DNA of 64,000 bases, taken from Aestuariivita sp. (GTDB lineage: Bacteria; Pseudomonadota; Alphaproteobacteria; Rhodobacterales; Rhodobacteraceae). Location of the stretch: positions 372,001 through 436,000 of the forward strand of contig JAGYKE010000005.1 in NCBI GenBank assembly GCA_018401465.1. The letters are read 5' to 3'. The notes under the pieces were generated by a model that was given only the letters and a program-made list of their open reading frames with translations, was not told the DNA's origin and did no database searches. Made by a program: the position numbers and the translations under genes. Each line of letters starts with the position of its first letter. Position 1 is the first letter of the stretch. Below are positions 1-8,692 of this stretch, piece after piece.

Positions 1-1
1 C

Positions 2-1915
2 CTTGCCTTGGGCTGCGGCGGCGCCATGGCGCAGGGCTTCGATCTGGGCGAAATCGTGGTGACCGCAACCGCCACGCCCCTTCAGAAGAACAGGACCGGC
101 AGTTCGATCCAAAGCCTCGAGGCCGAGGACGAATTGTCGGTGCCGGGCGATCTGCAGCTGACCGACGCGCTGCAACGGCTGCCCGGGGTCAAGATCGTCC
201 AGAACGGACCTCCGGGCACCATCGCCGATCTGCAGATCCGCGGCGCGCAGGAACAATACACCGCCGTCTATGTGGACGGCATCAAGGTGAACGACCCCTC
301 CGCGACCTCGGGGCAATACGGAAACTTCGGCGCCTTCGGGCTGGGCGCGGTGCGCGGCGTCGAGGTTCTGAAAGGATCGCAATCCGCGCTTTACGGCGGT
401 TCGGCCGTGGCCGGGGTGGTCAACATTTTCACCCTGCCCGATCTCGACGCGGCCGAAGGCGACCGGCAGCGTGCCGATGTCATGTTCGGCAGCTACGGCA
501 CGGCGGCGGCCTCGTACAGCTTCAGCCGGACGCGCGGCGACTGGGCGCTGGCCTTCGGGCTGTCGCATTTCAGGACCGACGGGTTCTCGGCCGGGGACGA
601 AAACCGCGGCAACACCGAAGACGACGGCGCGCGGCAGACCCGGTTCAGCTTTGGTGTCGCCTGGCAGGCCACCGACAGCCTGCGCATCGGCATCAACGGG
701 TTCCACTCGACCGGCGAGGCGGAGTTCGACGAAGGCACCGGTTTCGGGGCGGTCGACGGCACGCCCGGCGATGAAACCGGCACGCGCGACGAAACCGGCC
801 TGCGCGCCTTCGCCACGATCGACACGGGCGGCGCCTGGAGTCATGAATTCGCGGCCTCTTCGTTCAACGTGGAGCGCAGCCAGGACTCGCTCAGCGTGGC
901 ACCGGGCAGCTTCGGCACCTTTGCAAGCCGGTTCGAAGGTGAACGTCAGCGGTTCGACTGGCAATCGACCGGCCAGATCAGCCAAGATCTGCGCCTGAGT
1001 TTCGGCGCCGATTTCGAGAAGCTGACCTCGAAGGACACCTCCATTCCCGGCGGGCGGGCCGATACCTACAACCGCGGTATCTTCGCCGAGGCGCTGTTCA
1101 GCCCCTCTGCTGATCTAGATATCGTCGCCATGCTGCGACATGACGACAATTCGCAGTTCGGGGGCAAGACGACAGGCAGGCTTGCCCTCAGCTATCGGCC
1201 GACCGATGCCCTGACCCTGCGCGGGATGGTGGCGACGGGGTTCCGCGCGCCTGTCCCGTCGGAGCTGTTCAGCGCCTTTCCCGATCCGCTTTATCCGTTC
1301 TTCGGCAATCCCGCCCTCGCCCCCGAAGAAAGCCAGAGTTTCGAGCTGGGCTTCGACCTTGCCATCGCGGACGGCAACGGCCTGTTCAGCGCGACCGCCT
1401 TCCGCAACGAGATCGACAATCTGGTGCAGTATGCGCCCTGCCCCGTCACGGACGATTTCGTGTTCTTCTCCTGCGACCCGGGCACCATTTCGACAGTGAA
1501 CAACGTGCCGGGCACGACGACCTATCAGGGGGTGGAGCTGCAATATGCGCATGCGTTCTCGGACCGGGTGGAGATGACGCTGGCCTATACCTATCTCGAC
1601 GCCGCAACGGCGGCCGGTGCCCGGCTTCCCCGGGTGGCCGAGCATGAGGTGTTCCTCGGCCTCGACTTCGGCCTGGGCGACCGGCTCAGCACGCAGATCG
1701 GTGTCACGCATCAGGCCGGGCGCGCGCCTGACATATCCCCCCCGCAACCGCTTGCGGATTTCACGGTCGTCGATCTGGGCTTCACCTATGACGTGACGGA
1801 TACCGCGCAGGCCTATCTCGCGGTCAAGAACCTCTTCGACGAACAATACCAGCAGGTCGCGGGCTTCGGAACGTCGGACCGCGCGGTCTATGTCGGCTTC
1901 CGTGCGAACTTCTAG
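2..1915 (+). CDS. btuB: TonB-dependent vitamin B12 receptor BtuB (5' end cut by window)
   Basis: Outer-membrane TonB-dependent receptor; 637 residues are visible and the reading frame is open to the window edge. The first codons encode the end of a signal peptide (…CGGAMA, then QGFD), so the true start lies upstream. Just after the cleavage site is a TonB box (EIVVTA), then a plug domain over roughly residues 30-150 and a long beta-barrel that ends in Phe (GFRANF), the usual outer-membrane C-terminus. Assignment to cobalamin rests on family resemblance to BtuB and on the downstream btuFCD, cbiZ, exbBD and tonB genes. The stop codon lies inside the first codons of the next gene (26-base overlap), so translation is coupled. 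A cobalamin riboswitch, if there is one, would lie before the window. Confidence 0.9.
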   Translation, partial: LALGCGGAMAQGFDLGEIVVTATATPLQKNRTGSSIQSLEAEDELSVPGDLQLTDALQRLPGVKIVQNGPPGTIADLQIRGAQEQYTAVYVDGIKVNDPSATSGQYGNFGAFGLGAVRGVEVLKGSQSALYGGSAVAGVVNIFTLPDLDAAEGDRQRADVMFGSYGTAAASYSFSRTRGDWALAFGLSHFRTDGFSAGDENRGNTEDDGARQTRFSFGVAWQATDSLRIGINGFHSTGEAEFDEGTGFGAVDGTPGDETGTRDETGLRAFATIDTGGAWSHEFAASSFNVERSQDSLSVAPGSFGTFASRFEGERQRFDWQSTGQISQDLRLSFGADFEKLTSKDTSIPGGRADTYNRGIFAEALFSPSADLDIVAMLRHDDNSQFGGKTTGRLALSYRPTDALTLRGMVATGFRAPVPSELFSAFPDPLYPFFGNPALAPEESQSFELGFDLAIADGNGLFSATAFRNEIDNLVQYAPCPVTDDFVFFSCDPGTISTVNNVPGTTTYQGVELQYAHAFSDRVEMTLAYTYLDAATAAGARLPRVAEHEVFLGLDFGLGDRLSTQIGVTHQAGRAPDISPPQPLADFTVVDLGFTYDVTDTAQAYLAVKNLFDEQYQQVAGFGTSDRAVYVGFRANF

Positions 1916-2735
1916 GTTCATATCCCTTGTCGCCGCGCTGGCGTTGTCCGGCGCGGCGGCGGCCGGGCCGCCCGAAAGGGTCGTCTCGGTCAACCTGTGC
2001 ACTGATCAGCTGGCGCTGATGCTGGCCGCACCGGGGCAGCTTGTCTCGGTGTCGCGGCTGGCCCATGACGCGGAGAGTTCCGCGATGGCCGAAGCCGCGC
2101 GCGCTATCCCGCCCAACGGATCGCGCGCCGAAGAGGTTTACCTGTTGCAACCCGATCTCGTCCTCGCGGGCACGTTCACCGACCCCGCGACGGTCGCGAT
2201 GCTGCGCGATTTGGGGATCAGGGTGGAACTTTTCGAACCCGCGCGGTCGCTGGCGGATGTGCCCGCGAACCTTAACCGCATGGGCCGCCTTCTGGGGCGC
2301 GAAGCGCAGGCGGCGGACATGATCGCGGCCTATGAACGCGATCTCGCGGCGCTCAGCGTCGATCTCGCGCCGCGCCCGCGCGCCGCGCTCTATTATGTCA
2401 ACAGCTACACTGCCGGGGACCGGTCGCTTGCGGGCGCCATCCTGCGCGCGGCGGGTTTCGACAACGTGGCGGCCGAGACAGGCCTCGACTGGGGCGGTGT
2501 GATTCCACTGGAACGACTGGTGATGCTGGCCCCCGACGTCATCATCGAAGGCCGCGACTATCCCGGGCAGGCGCGGGCCGAGGACAATCTGAACCACCCC
2601 GCCCTTGCCGCCCTGAAGGACACCCGCAAGGCCGGTCATCTTACCGACCGCGACTGGATCTGCGGCACGCCGCAGGTGCTCGAGGCGGTGCGCGCCATGC
2701 GCGATCTGCGCCTGTCGCTGGAGCCCGCGCGATGA
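1890..2735 (+). CDS. btuF: Periplasmic cobalamin-binding protein BtuF
   Basis: Substrate-binding protein of the B12 ABC importer, 281 residues. The N-terminus is a classic Sec signal peptide (SRFISLVAALALSGAAAAG), and the rest has the two-lobed helical-backbone fold of the BtuF/FecB family, starting at ERVVSVNLCTDQL. The start ATG at 1890 overlaps the end of btuB; no later start keeps the signal peptide. The gene ends in an ATGA overlap with btuC. It would pick up cobalamin or cobinamide released by BtuB and dock on BtuC. Substrate is inferred from the operon; the same fold also binds iron siderophores. Confidence 0.88.
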   Translation: MSASVRTSRFISLVAALALSGAAAAGPPERVVSVNLCTDQLALMLAAPGQLVSVSRLAHDAESSAMAEAARAIPPNGSRAEEVYLLQPDLVLAGTFTDPATVAMLRDLGIRVELFEPARSLADVPANLNRMGRLLGREAQAADMIAAYERDLAALSVDLAPRPRAALYYVNSYTAGDRSLAGAILRAAGFDNVAAETGLDWGGVIPLERLVMLAPDVIIEGRDYPGQARAEDNLNHPALAALKDTRKAGHLTDRDWICGTPQVLEAVRAMRDLRLSLEPAR

Positions 2736-3712
2736 AGCTGGCCGCCACCCTGTGCGCGCTGGTCGCGGCGCTGTTTCTCGCCTCGCTCCTGACGGGGTGG
2801 GTGGCGGCGAACCCCGCTGCCGCGCTGCGCGCGCTGGTGGCGGGGGACGGCACGCCCCTGTCGGTCGTCATGCAAGATATCCGCCTGCCGCGCGCGATCC
2901 TTGCCGTGATGGTGGGCGCGTCGCTGGGGCTGGCGGGTGCGGCTTTGCAGGGATACCTGCGCAACCCGCTGGCCGAACCGGGGCTGATCGGCGTGTCAGG
3001 CGCGGCAGCACTGGGCGCGGTGATCGCGATCCAGACGGGGCTTGCGCTGGTCTTTCCGCTGGCCCTGCCCCTTTCGGCGCTGGCCGGCGCGGTGGCGGCG
3101 GTGCTCCTGATCCTGATGCTCGCCGGGCCGCGGGGCGGGTCGATCACGCTGATCCTTGCGGGCATCGCGATTTCGGCTTTGGCGGGCGCGCTCACCTCGC
3201 TGGTGCTGAACCTGTCGCCCAATCCCTTTGCGGCTGCCGACATCGTCTTCTGGATGATGGGATCGCTTGCCGACCGGTCGTTCCAGCATGTCTGGCTGGC
3301 GCTGCCCTTCATGGCGCTGGGGTGGGCGCTGCTTCTGTCGACGGGACGCGCGCTTGATGCGCTGACGCTGGGCGAGGATGCGGCGCGGGCGATGGGGGTC
3401 GATCCCTTTCGCCTGCGGGTGACGCTGGTCCTTGGCACTGCGTCCGCCGTGGGCGCGGCGACGGCGGTCGCGGGCGCCATCGGCTTCGTGGGTCTGGTCG
3501 TGCCGCATCTGTTGCGGCCCTTCGTGGGCGCGCGGCCGTCGCAGCTCCTCTGGGCCTCGGCGCTGGGGGGCGCGGCGATGGTGCTGGCCGCCGACATCGC
3601 CGTGCGCGAGGTGCTGCCCGAACGCGACCTGAAGCTGGGCGTGGTCATGGCGCTGGTGGGCGCGCCTTTGTTCCTGCACCTCATCTACAGGACGCGGAGG
3701 GAGATGGCATGA
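2732..3712 (+). CDS. btuC: Cobalamin ABC transporter permease BtuC
   Basis: Inner-membrane permease of the FecCD/BtuC family, 326 residues, with about nine to ten hydrophobic segments. Family motifs are visible: LPRAILAVMVGASLGLAGA near residue 55 and GAIGFVGLVVPHLLR near residue 250, the coupling-helix region that contacts the ATPase. It begins by an ATGA overlap with btuF and ends with an ATGA overlap with the ATPase gene. With BtuD it forms the B12 importer. FecCD permeases also serve siderophores; the B12 call depends on cbiZ and btuB in the same operon. Confidence 0.9.
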   Translation: MKLAATLCALVAALFLASLLTGWVAANPAAALRALVAGDGTPLSVVMQDIRLPRAILAVMVGASLGLAGAALQGYLRNPLAEPGLIGVSGAAALGAVIAIQTGLALVFPLALPLSALAGAVAAVLLILMLAGPRGGSITLILAGIAISALAGALTSLVLNLSPNPFAAADIVFWMMGSLADRSFQHVWLALPFMALGWALLLSTGRALDALTLGEDAARAMGVDPFRLRVTLVLGTASAVGAATAVAGAIGFVGLVVPHLLRPFVGARPSQLLWASALGGAAMVLAADIAVREVLPERDLKLGVVMALVGAPLFLHLIYRTRREMA

Positions 3713-4467
3713 CGCTTCTCTCGCTGAACGCGCTCACCGTGCGGCGCGGCGAATGCCCGGTGGTCGATGCCGTGTCGTTCAGCGTCAGCCCCGGCGAATG
3801 CGTCGGCCTGATCGGCCCGAACGGTGCGGGGAAAACCACGCTCCTGCGCGCGGCGCTCGGCCTTCTGCCGCATGAGGGGCTGTCGTCCCTCTCGGCCCTG
3901 CCCGCCCGCGCGCGGGCCGCGCAGGCCGCCTGGATGCCGCAATCGCGCGAGATCGCGTGGCCCGTGGAAGTGGAGACGCTGATCGCGCTTGGCCGCATCC
4001 CGCACCTGCCGCGCGGGGCGCGCCTGCGCCAAGAGGACCGCGCGGCGGTCGATGCCGCGATCGCGCGCATGGGGCTTGAAGGGTTCCGCACGCGCCGCGC
4101 GACGGAACTGTCAGGCGGCGAACAGGCGCGTGTGCTGATCGCGCGCGCGCTCGCGCAGGCGACACCACTGCTGATCGCGGATGAGCCCATCGCGGGGCTC
4201 GACCCCGCAAACCAGATCGCGACGATGCAGGTCTTCCGGGCGCTGGCCGAGGAAGGCCGCGCGGTGATCGTGTCGCTGCACGATCTGGGCCTTGCCGCGC
4301 GGCACTGCACGCGGCTTCTGATGATGGGCGCAGGCCAGCTGGTGGCCGATGGCCCGCCGCCCGAGGTGCTCACCCCCGACAACGTCGCCCGCGTCTTTGG
4401 CGTCACCGCCTTCTGGGCCGAAACACCGCAGGGCCCGGTCTTCCAGCCGCTCGAGGTGACGCGATGA
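3709..4467 (+). CDS. btuD: Cobalamin ABC transporter ATPase BtuD
   Basis: Cytoplasmic ATPase of the importer, 252 residues. Walker A is GPNGAGKTT (residues 36-44), the ABC signature is LSGGEQ (134-139), Walker B ends in LLIADEP (to 160), and the switch histidine follows in SLHDLGLA. It overlaps btuC and cbiZ by ATGA at both ends, so the permease, ATPase and cbiZ are translationally linked. Confidence 0.9.
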   Translation: MTLLSLNALTVRRGECPVVDAVSFSVSPGECVGLIGPNGAGKTTLLRAALGLLPHEGLSSLSALPARARAAQAAWMPQSREIAWPVEVETLIALGRIPHLPRGARLRQEDRAAVDAAIARMGLEGFRTRRATELSGGEQARVLIARALAQATPLLIADEPIAGLDPANQIATMQVFRALAEEGRAVIVSLHDLGLAARHCTRLLMMGAGQLVADGPPPEVLTPDNVARVFGVTAFWAETPQGPVFQPLEVTR

Positions 4468-5117
4468 GTGTGACGCTGTCGCGGCCCTGGCTGAGCATGG
4501 ACCTGAAAGGCCCGCACCGTGTGCTGTCGTGGTCGCTGACGCGGCCCGGCTTCGTCACCGCCGACACGATCCTCTGGCGCGAGGTGCGCAATGCCGATCT
4601 GCCGCGCGACTTGGACGTGGAAAGCTGGCTGCGCGCCGAACTCGCCGCGCGGGGCACGCCCGATGCCGTCACGCTGCTCACCTCGCGCGATCTCGACGCC
4701 TTCGAGGTGGCCGGGGCGCAGGTGGAGGACGTGACGGCGCAGGCCGTCGCCACGGTGGGCCTGTCGAACGCCGAACGCGTCGGCACGCGGCTTGAGCGGT
4801 CGGGCAAGGGCTGGGGCACGATCAACGTGGCACTGCAGGTTTCATGCCCGCTTGCCGACGCGGCACTGATCGAGCTGGTCTCGATCGTCGCGCAGGCGCG
4901 AACCGCCGCCATCATCGAGGCCGGGCACGACCTGCCCACGGGCCGCGCCACCGGGACGGGGACCGACTGCATCGCGGTCGCCGCGCCGCCGGGCGACCAA
5001 CCCTTCGCCGGCATGCACACGCCGGTGGGAGAGGCGGCGGGCCGCGCGGCCTACCAGGCGGTCAAGCAGGGCGTCACAGTCTGGATACAGACCGTCCGGC
5101 GCGAGGGGGTGTTCTGA
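4464..5117 (+). CDS. cbiZ: Adenosylcobinamide amidohydrolase CbiZ
   Basis: 217 residues, full family length. CbiZ removes the aminopropanol nucleotide-loop arm from (pseudo)cobalamins and adenosylcobinamide to give adenosylcobyric acid, letting the cell rebuild the cofactor with its own lower ligand. The family hallmark TGTGTDCIAVA is near residue 160, and the N-terminal RVLSWSLTRPGF is also typical. Placement between the B12 importer ATPase and a second binding protein fits corrinoid salvage: the operon imports foreign corrinoids and remodels them. The stop shares one base with the start of the next gene (TGATG). Confidence 0.9.
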   Translation: MSVTLSRPWLSMDLKGPHRVLSWSLTRPGFVTADTILWREVRNADLPRDLDVESWLRAELAARGTPDAVTLLTSRDLDAFEVAGAQVEDVTAQAVATVGLSNAERVGTRLERSGKGWGTINVALQVSCPLADAALIELVSIVAQARTAAIIEAGHDLPTGRATGTGTDCIAVAAPPGDQPFAGMHTPVGEAAGRAAYQAVKQGVTVWIQTVRREGVF

Positions 5118-5905
5118 TGGCATACCCGCCCGAACGCATCGTCTGCCTGACCGAGGAAACGGTCGAGACGCTTTATCTTCTGGGGCAGGAGGACCGGATC
5201 GTCGGCGTCACCGGCTATGCCGTGCGCCCGGCCCGCGTGCGCCGGGAAAAGCCCCGCGTGGGTGCCTTCACCAGTGCGGATGTGCCGAAGATCCTTGGTC
5301 TGAAGCCCGATCTCGTCCTGACCTTCAGCGACCTGCAGGCCGATATCGCGGCCGCGCTGATCCGCGAAGGCGTGGCGGTTCACGCCTTCAACCAGCGCAG
5401 CGTGGCGGGTATTCTCGACATGATCCGCATGCTCGGCGCGCTGACGGCAACGCAGGACCGCGCCGACGCGCTTGTGCGCCGGTTCGAGACGCGGCGCGAC
5501 GCGCTTGTGTCCACCCCGCGCCCCCACCGCCCCCGGGTCTATTTCGAGGAATGGGACGAGCCGCCCATCTCCGGCATCGGCTGGGTGTCGGAACTGATCG
5601 CAATAGCGGGCGGCACCGATGTCTTCGCCCATCTCGGCCGCGAACAGGGTGCGAAGGCGCGCATCCTTGACCCGGGCCAGGTGATCGCGGCGGCGCCGGA
5701 CGTGATCCTTGCCTCCTGGTGCGGCAAGAAGGTGCGGACCGACCGGATCGCATCGCGGCCCGGATGGGGCAGCATTCCGGCGGTTGCGGCGGGGCGTATC
5801 GTCGAAATAAAGTCGCCGCTGATCCTGCAACCGGGGCCCGCGGCGCTGACGGACGGTCTTGACGCGATCGTCGCCGCCCTGTGGGACGAAGGAGCCCGCC
5901 CATGA
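5117..5905 (+). CDS. BtuF-like cobalamin-binding protein without signal peptide
   Basis: 262 residues of the BtuF/FecB periplasmic-binding fold (ERIVCLTEETVETLYLLG, then KPDLVLTFSDLQADIAAAL). Unlike the first btuF of this operon it starts directly with the fold, so no export signal is visible. The start at 5117 is fixed by the one-base overlap with cbiZ; the longer open frame upstream is only read-through. It ends in an ATGA overlap with exbB. Possible roles are a cytoplasmic corrinoid carrier that serves CbiZ, or a binding protein exported by another route. The fold is clear; the role is inference. Confidence 0.75.
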   Translation: MAYPPERIVCLTEETVETLYLLGQEDRIVGVTGYAVRPARVRREKPRVGAFTSADVPKILGLKPDLVLTFSDLQADIAAALIREGVAVHAFNQRSVAGILDMIRMLGALTATQDRADALVRRFETRRDALVSTPRPHRPRVYFEEWDEPPISGIGWVSELIAIAGGTDVFAHLGREQGAKARILDPGQVIAAAPDVILASWCGKKVRTDRIASRPGWGSIPAVAAGRIVEIKSPLILQPGPAALTDGLDAIVAALWDEGARP

Positions 5906-6531
5906 TGCTTGACGGACCGCTTGCCTTCATCGACCGCGGCGGAGCCGCGATGTGGGTGATCGCCGCGCTCAGCGTCGTGACGCTGGCGATCATCCTGTGG
6001 AAGCTGTGGCGGCTGTCGCTGATGGGCGCGTGGTCGGGGCGGGCGACGGAACAGGCGATCCGGCTGTGGCGGGACGGGCAGGTCGATGCCGCGCTGGCCT
6101 CGGTCGCAGGGCGGCGGTCGCTGCGGGCGCGGCTTGCGCATGCGGCGATGTCGGCGCGGCTTGACCCGCAGCTCTCCGACGCCGCCGCGCGCGAGGAAAC
6201 CGCGCGCCATGCCCGCGCCGATCTGGCCGGGGCGCGCGAAGGTCTGCGGGCGCTGGAACTGATCGCCGCCATCGCGCCGCTGCTGGGGCTGTTCGGCACC
6301 GTGCTCGGCATGATCGAGGCCTTCCAGACCCTGCAGGAGGCAGGCGGCGGGGCCGATCCCTCGACCCTGGCCGGCGGGATATGGGAGGCGCTTCTGACCA
6401 CCGCCGCGGGCATGGCGGTCGCGATCCCGGCGGCGATGGCGCTGGCGTGGTTCGACAGCATCGCCGACCGTCTGCAGGCCGACATGGAGGATGCCGCGAC
6501 GCGCATCTTCCTGCGCGGGGGTCCGCGCTGA
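5902..6531 (+). CDS. exbB: ExbB/TolQ proton-channel protein
   Basis: 209 residues of the MotA/TolQ/ExbB family: one membrane segment near residues 14-33, then a cytoplasmic stretch, then two further membrane segments containing LIAAIAPLLGLFGTVLGMI and LLTTAAGMAVAIPAAMAL, the family signature. It forms the pentameric channel that powers TonB. The ATG at 5902 overlaps the previous stop (ATGA); the open frame back to 5881 would need a start inside the previous gene with no benefit. Confidence 0.88.
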   Translation: MMLDGPLAFIDRGGAAMWVIAALSVVTLAIILWKLWRLSLMGAWSGRATEQAIRLWRDGQVDAALASVAGRRSLRARLAHAAMSARLDPQLSDAAAREETARHARADLAGAREGLRALELIAAIAPLLGLFGTVLGMIEAFQTLQEAGGGADPSTLAGGIWEALLTTAAGMAVAIPAAMALAWFDSIADRLQADMEDAATRIFLRGGPR

Positions 6532-6911
6532 TGTTCGCCTTCGCCCCCGCCCGCCGCCGCCGCGGCCCCAGCCTGACACCCATGATCGACGTGGTGTTCC
6601 TGCTTCTGGTCTTCTTCATGCTGGCGGCCCGCTTCGGCATCGACGGCGCGATCCCGCTGCGGATCGCGGCGGGCGGGGCGGCCGAATGGCAAGGGCCGCC
6701 GCGACTGGTCGAGATCGGCGCGGCAGACTTGCGCCTGAACGGGGTTGTCGTGGAGGAAGACGGCCTTGCCGCCGCGCTGCGCCCGCTTCTGCCGGGGGAC
6801 GACGCGCCAGTGATCCTGCGTGCCTCGGACGGGGCCGATCTGGCGCGGCTGACGCAGGTGATCGACAGGCTTGCGCGGTCGGGCATCCGCAACGTCGTGC
6901 TGGTGGAGTAG
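6531..6911 (+). CDS. exbD: ExbD/TolR biopolymer transport protein (active-type)
   Basis: 126 residues: short basic cytoplasmic N-terminus, one membrane helix (TPMIDVVFLLLVFFML), periplasmic domain. Asp20 in the helix corresponds to the essential proton-handling Asp of ExbD. The ATG at 6531 shares one base with the exbB stop. It works with ExbB and TonB to energise the BtuB receptor at the operon head. Confidence 0.88.
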   Translation: MFAFAPARRRRGPSLTPMIDVVFLLLVFFMLAARFGIDGAIPLRIAAGGAAEWQGPPRLVEIGAADLRLNGVVVEEDGLAAALRPLLPGDDAPVILRASDGADLARLTQVIDRLARSGIRNVVLVE

Positions 6912-6915
6912 GCGC

Positions 6916-7293
6916 ATGGATTTCGCCCCCCGCCGCCCTGCCCGCCAGCCGCGCGAGAACATCGTGCCGATGATCAACGTGGTCTTCCTGCTGTTGGTCT
7001 TCTTCGTGATGACCGCGCAGATCGCGCCGCCCGATCCCTTCGACATCGCGCCCCCCGAAGCGGGCGAAGCCCCGCCGCCCGAAGCGCCCGATATCCTGTT
7101 CGTCGCCGCAGACGGGCAGCTTGCGCGTGCGGGTCTGACCGGGGATGCGGCGCTGGGTGGGATCGTGGCCGGGCAGGCCCTGACGCTGCGCGCCGACCGG
7201 GCGCTGCCTGCGGGCGATCTTGCGCGTCTTCTGGCGCGGCTCGCGGCGCTGGGCGTGACGGACGCGGCGCTGGTCACGCAGGTGCGGCCATGA
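6916..7293 (+). CDS. Second ExbD/TolR-like protein with Asn at the essential Asp position
   Basis: 125 residues with the same plan as the preceding ExbD: basic N-terminus, one membrane helix (VPMINVVFLLLVFFVM), and a periplasmic domain after a Pro-rich stretch. The residue matching the essential membrane Asp is Asn21 (codon AAC), so this copy should not relay protons by itself. It starts five bases after the first exbD and overlaps tonB by ATGA. The family is certain; a role as the inactive partner in an ExbD heterodimer is inference. Confidence 0.85.
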   Translation: MDFAPRRPARQPRENIVPMINVVFLLLVFFVMTAQIAPPDPFDIAPPEAGEAPPPEAPDILFVAADGQLARAGLTGDAALGGIVAGQALTLRADRALPAGDLARLLARLAALGVTDAALVTQVRP

Positions 7294-8186
7294 TGCGGGC
7301 GGTGGAAACGGTGCTGTTCCTGTCGCTGGCGACGGGGGTTCATCTGGGTTTCTGGGCCATGTCGCCCGGGCCCGACGGGCTGCCGCAGGCCGGTGATCTG
7401 GGCACCGGGCCGGTGACGCTGACCGCAGCCGCTCCGCGCGACGCGGACCTTGTCGCGCGCTGGACCCGCCCACCCGAGACGGCGCCGACCCCCGCCGCGC
7501 CGAATGCGCCGGCGGTCACCGACCCTGCCCTGCCGCCCGCTGCCCTGCCACTGCCCGCGCGCGCGGCACCCGCCGCCCCGCCCCTTCTCCCCGCGCGAGA
7601 GGCACTGGTGCGTCCCGACCTGACGCCGCTGCCGCGCCCGGCCCCGCCGCAGGCGACCGCGCCGACGCCGCCCGCGCCGCCCGTCACAAAAGCCGCGCCC
7701 GTCATGTCGTCGGTCCCGGGCACGCGCCCTGACCCAACCCCGCCCACCAGACCGACGCCGCCTGCGCAAGCGCAGGCACCCGACCCCGCGACGGACCCCG
7801 CCCGTCCAAGCCAGCGCGCGGCAGGGCCGGTCGCTCCGCAGACGCCCGCCGCGGGCAGCACGGCAGGCCGCGCTGAGCCAAATGCCGCGCAGACCGCCCG
7901 CGCGCAGGCGCTGCAGGCCGACTGGGGCGCGCGCATCCAGCGCAAGGTGCACCGCCATCTGCGTCACCCCGGCGGCACCGCCGGTCAGGGCACGGCGCGC
8001 GTCTCGTTGACGGTGAACCGCGCGGGCCACCTGACGGGCCTGCGCCTGATCCGGTCATCGGGGATCCCCGCTTTCGATCAGGCGGCACTGGCAGCGGTGC
8101 ACCGGGCGGGCCGGTTTCCCGCCGCGCCGGACGGGCTGGACGAAGCAAGCTATGCCTTCACCCTGTCGCTCAGTTTCCGGCCGTGA
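7290..8186 (+). CDS. tonB: TonB-family energy transducer
   Basis: 298 residues: a membrane anchor near residues 7-25, a very long Pro/Ala-rich spacer over about residues 45-200, and a C-terminal TonB domain over about 210-298 (VHRHLRHPGG, then LTGLRLIRSSGIPAFDQAAL). It spans the periplasm and pulls on the TonB box of BtuB. Last gene of the B12 operon, entered by an ATGA overlap. The spacer is rich in Pro, which matches TonB in general. Confidence 0.88.
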   Translation: MMRAVETVLFLSLATGVHLGFWAMSPGPDGLPQAGDLGTGPVTLTAAAPRDADLVARWTRPPETAPTPAAPNAPAVTDPALPPAALPLPARAAPAAPPLLPAREALVRPDLTPLPRPAPPQATAPTPPAPPVTKAAPVMSSVPGTRPDPTPPTRPTPPAQAQAPDPATDPARPSQRAAGPVAPQTPAAGSTAGRAEPNAAQTARAQALQADWGARIQRKVHRHLRHPGGTAGQGTARVSLTVNRAGHLTGLRLIRSSGIPAFDQAALAAVHRAGRFPAAPDGLDEASYAFTLSLSFRP

Positions 8187-8249
8187 CGCTTGCACCATGC
8201 GCCCCGATCCGCTAGGCGGGCCGGCGCGGAACAAGGGAGCAAGGGCAGG

Positions 8250-8468
8250 ATGTTCGACATGATGGTCTGGGTCGGTGCGGGCCTGTCAGTGATCGGCCTT
8301 GCAGGTCTGATCCTGAGCATCGTACGAGTTGCTCAAGCACGTCGCACCGCCACGTCGGACGACGCGTTGCGTGCCACGATTCAGAAGGCGCTGCCGCTCA
8401 ACATGGGTGCGCTTCTGCTGTCGGTCCTCGGACTGATGCTGGTGATCTTGGGCGTCTTTCTCGGCTGA
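8250..8468 (+). CDS. Small two-helix membrane protein, unknown function
   Basis: 72 residues with two predicted membrane helices (about residues 4-25 and 50-71) joined by a polar loop with VAQARRTATSDDAL. The ATG at 8250 follows AAGGGCAGG, a plausible ribosome site. It lies 63 bases after tonB on the same strand and is convergent with the next gene. I do not recognise a named family; it could be read through from the tonB operon. Confidence 0.6.
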   Translation: MFDMMVWVGAGLSVIGLAGLILSIVRVAQARRTATSDDALRATIQKALPLNMGALLLSVLGLMLVILGVFLG

Positions 8469-8476
8469 GAGGCGCG

Positions 8477-8692
8477 TCAGATCGGCATGTTGTCGAAGCG
8501 GGCCTCGATCACCTCGTCGATCAGGTTTGCATTCAGCCGCTTGAGTCGCACGGGAACCGCGATACCGTCGGCTTCGAGCCGGTTCAGAATCGTCTGAAGC
8601 TGCGGCTGCATGGCGATGCGCGTCGCATGACTCGCCTTGGCGATATGTGCTTCCAAAGTTTCAGATGATGCCAGCAATTCATGCTTGGTCAT
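8477..8692 (-). CDS. Small conserved-looking hypothetical protein
   Basis: 71 residues, soluble, mainly helical, no signal peptide or metal motif (starts MTKHELLASSETLEAHIAK). The ATG at 8692 is preceded by GGGAGGG at good distance. Clean start, ribosome site and codon use typical of the neighbourhood support a real gene. It is divergent from the sulfur operon with 265 bases between. Function not recognised. Confidence 0.6.
   Translation of the reverse strand: MTKHELLASSETLEAHIAKASHATRIAMQPQLQTILNRLEADGIAVPVRLKRLNANLIDEVIEARFDNMPI

Noticed and set aside
5388-8030. 880-codon open frame on the minus strand
   Set aside because: Antisense to the exbB-exbD-tonB genes; Arg/Ala/Gly-rich product without any domain.
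1-8250. Cobalamin riboswitch
   Set aside because: Expected before btuB, which begins outside the window. I found no B12-box-like element in the short gaps up to 8250.
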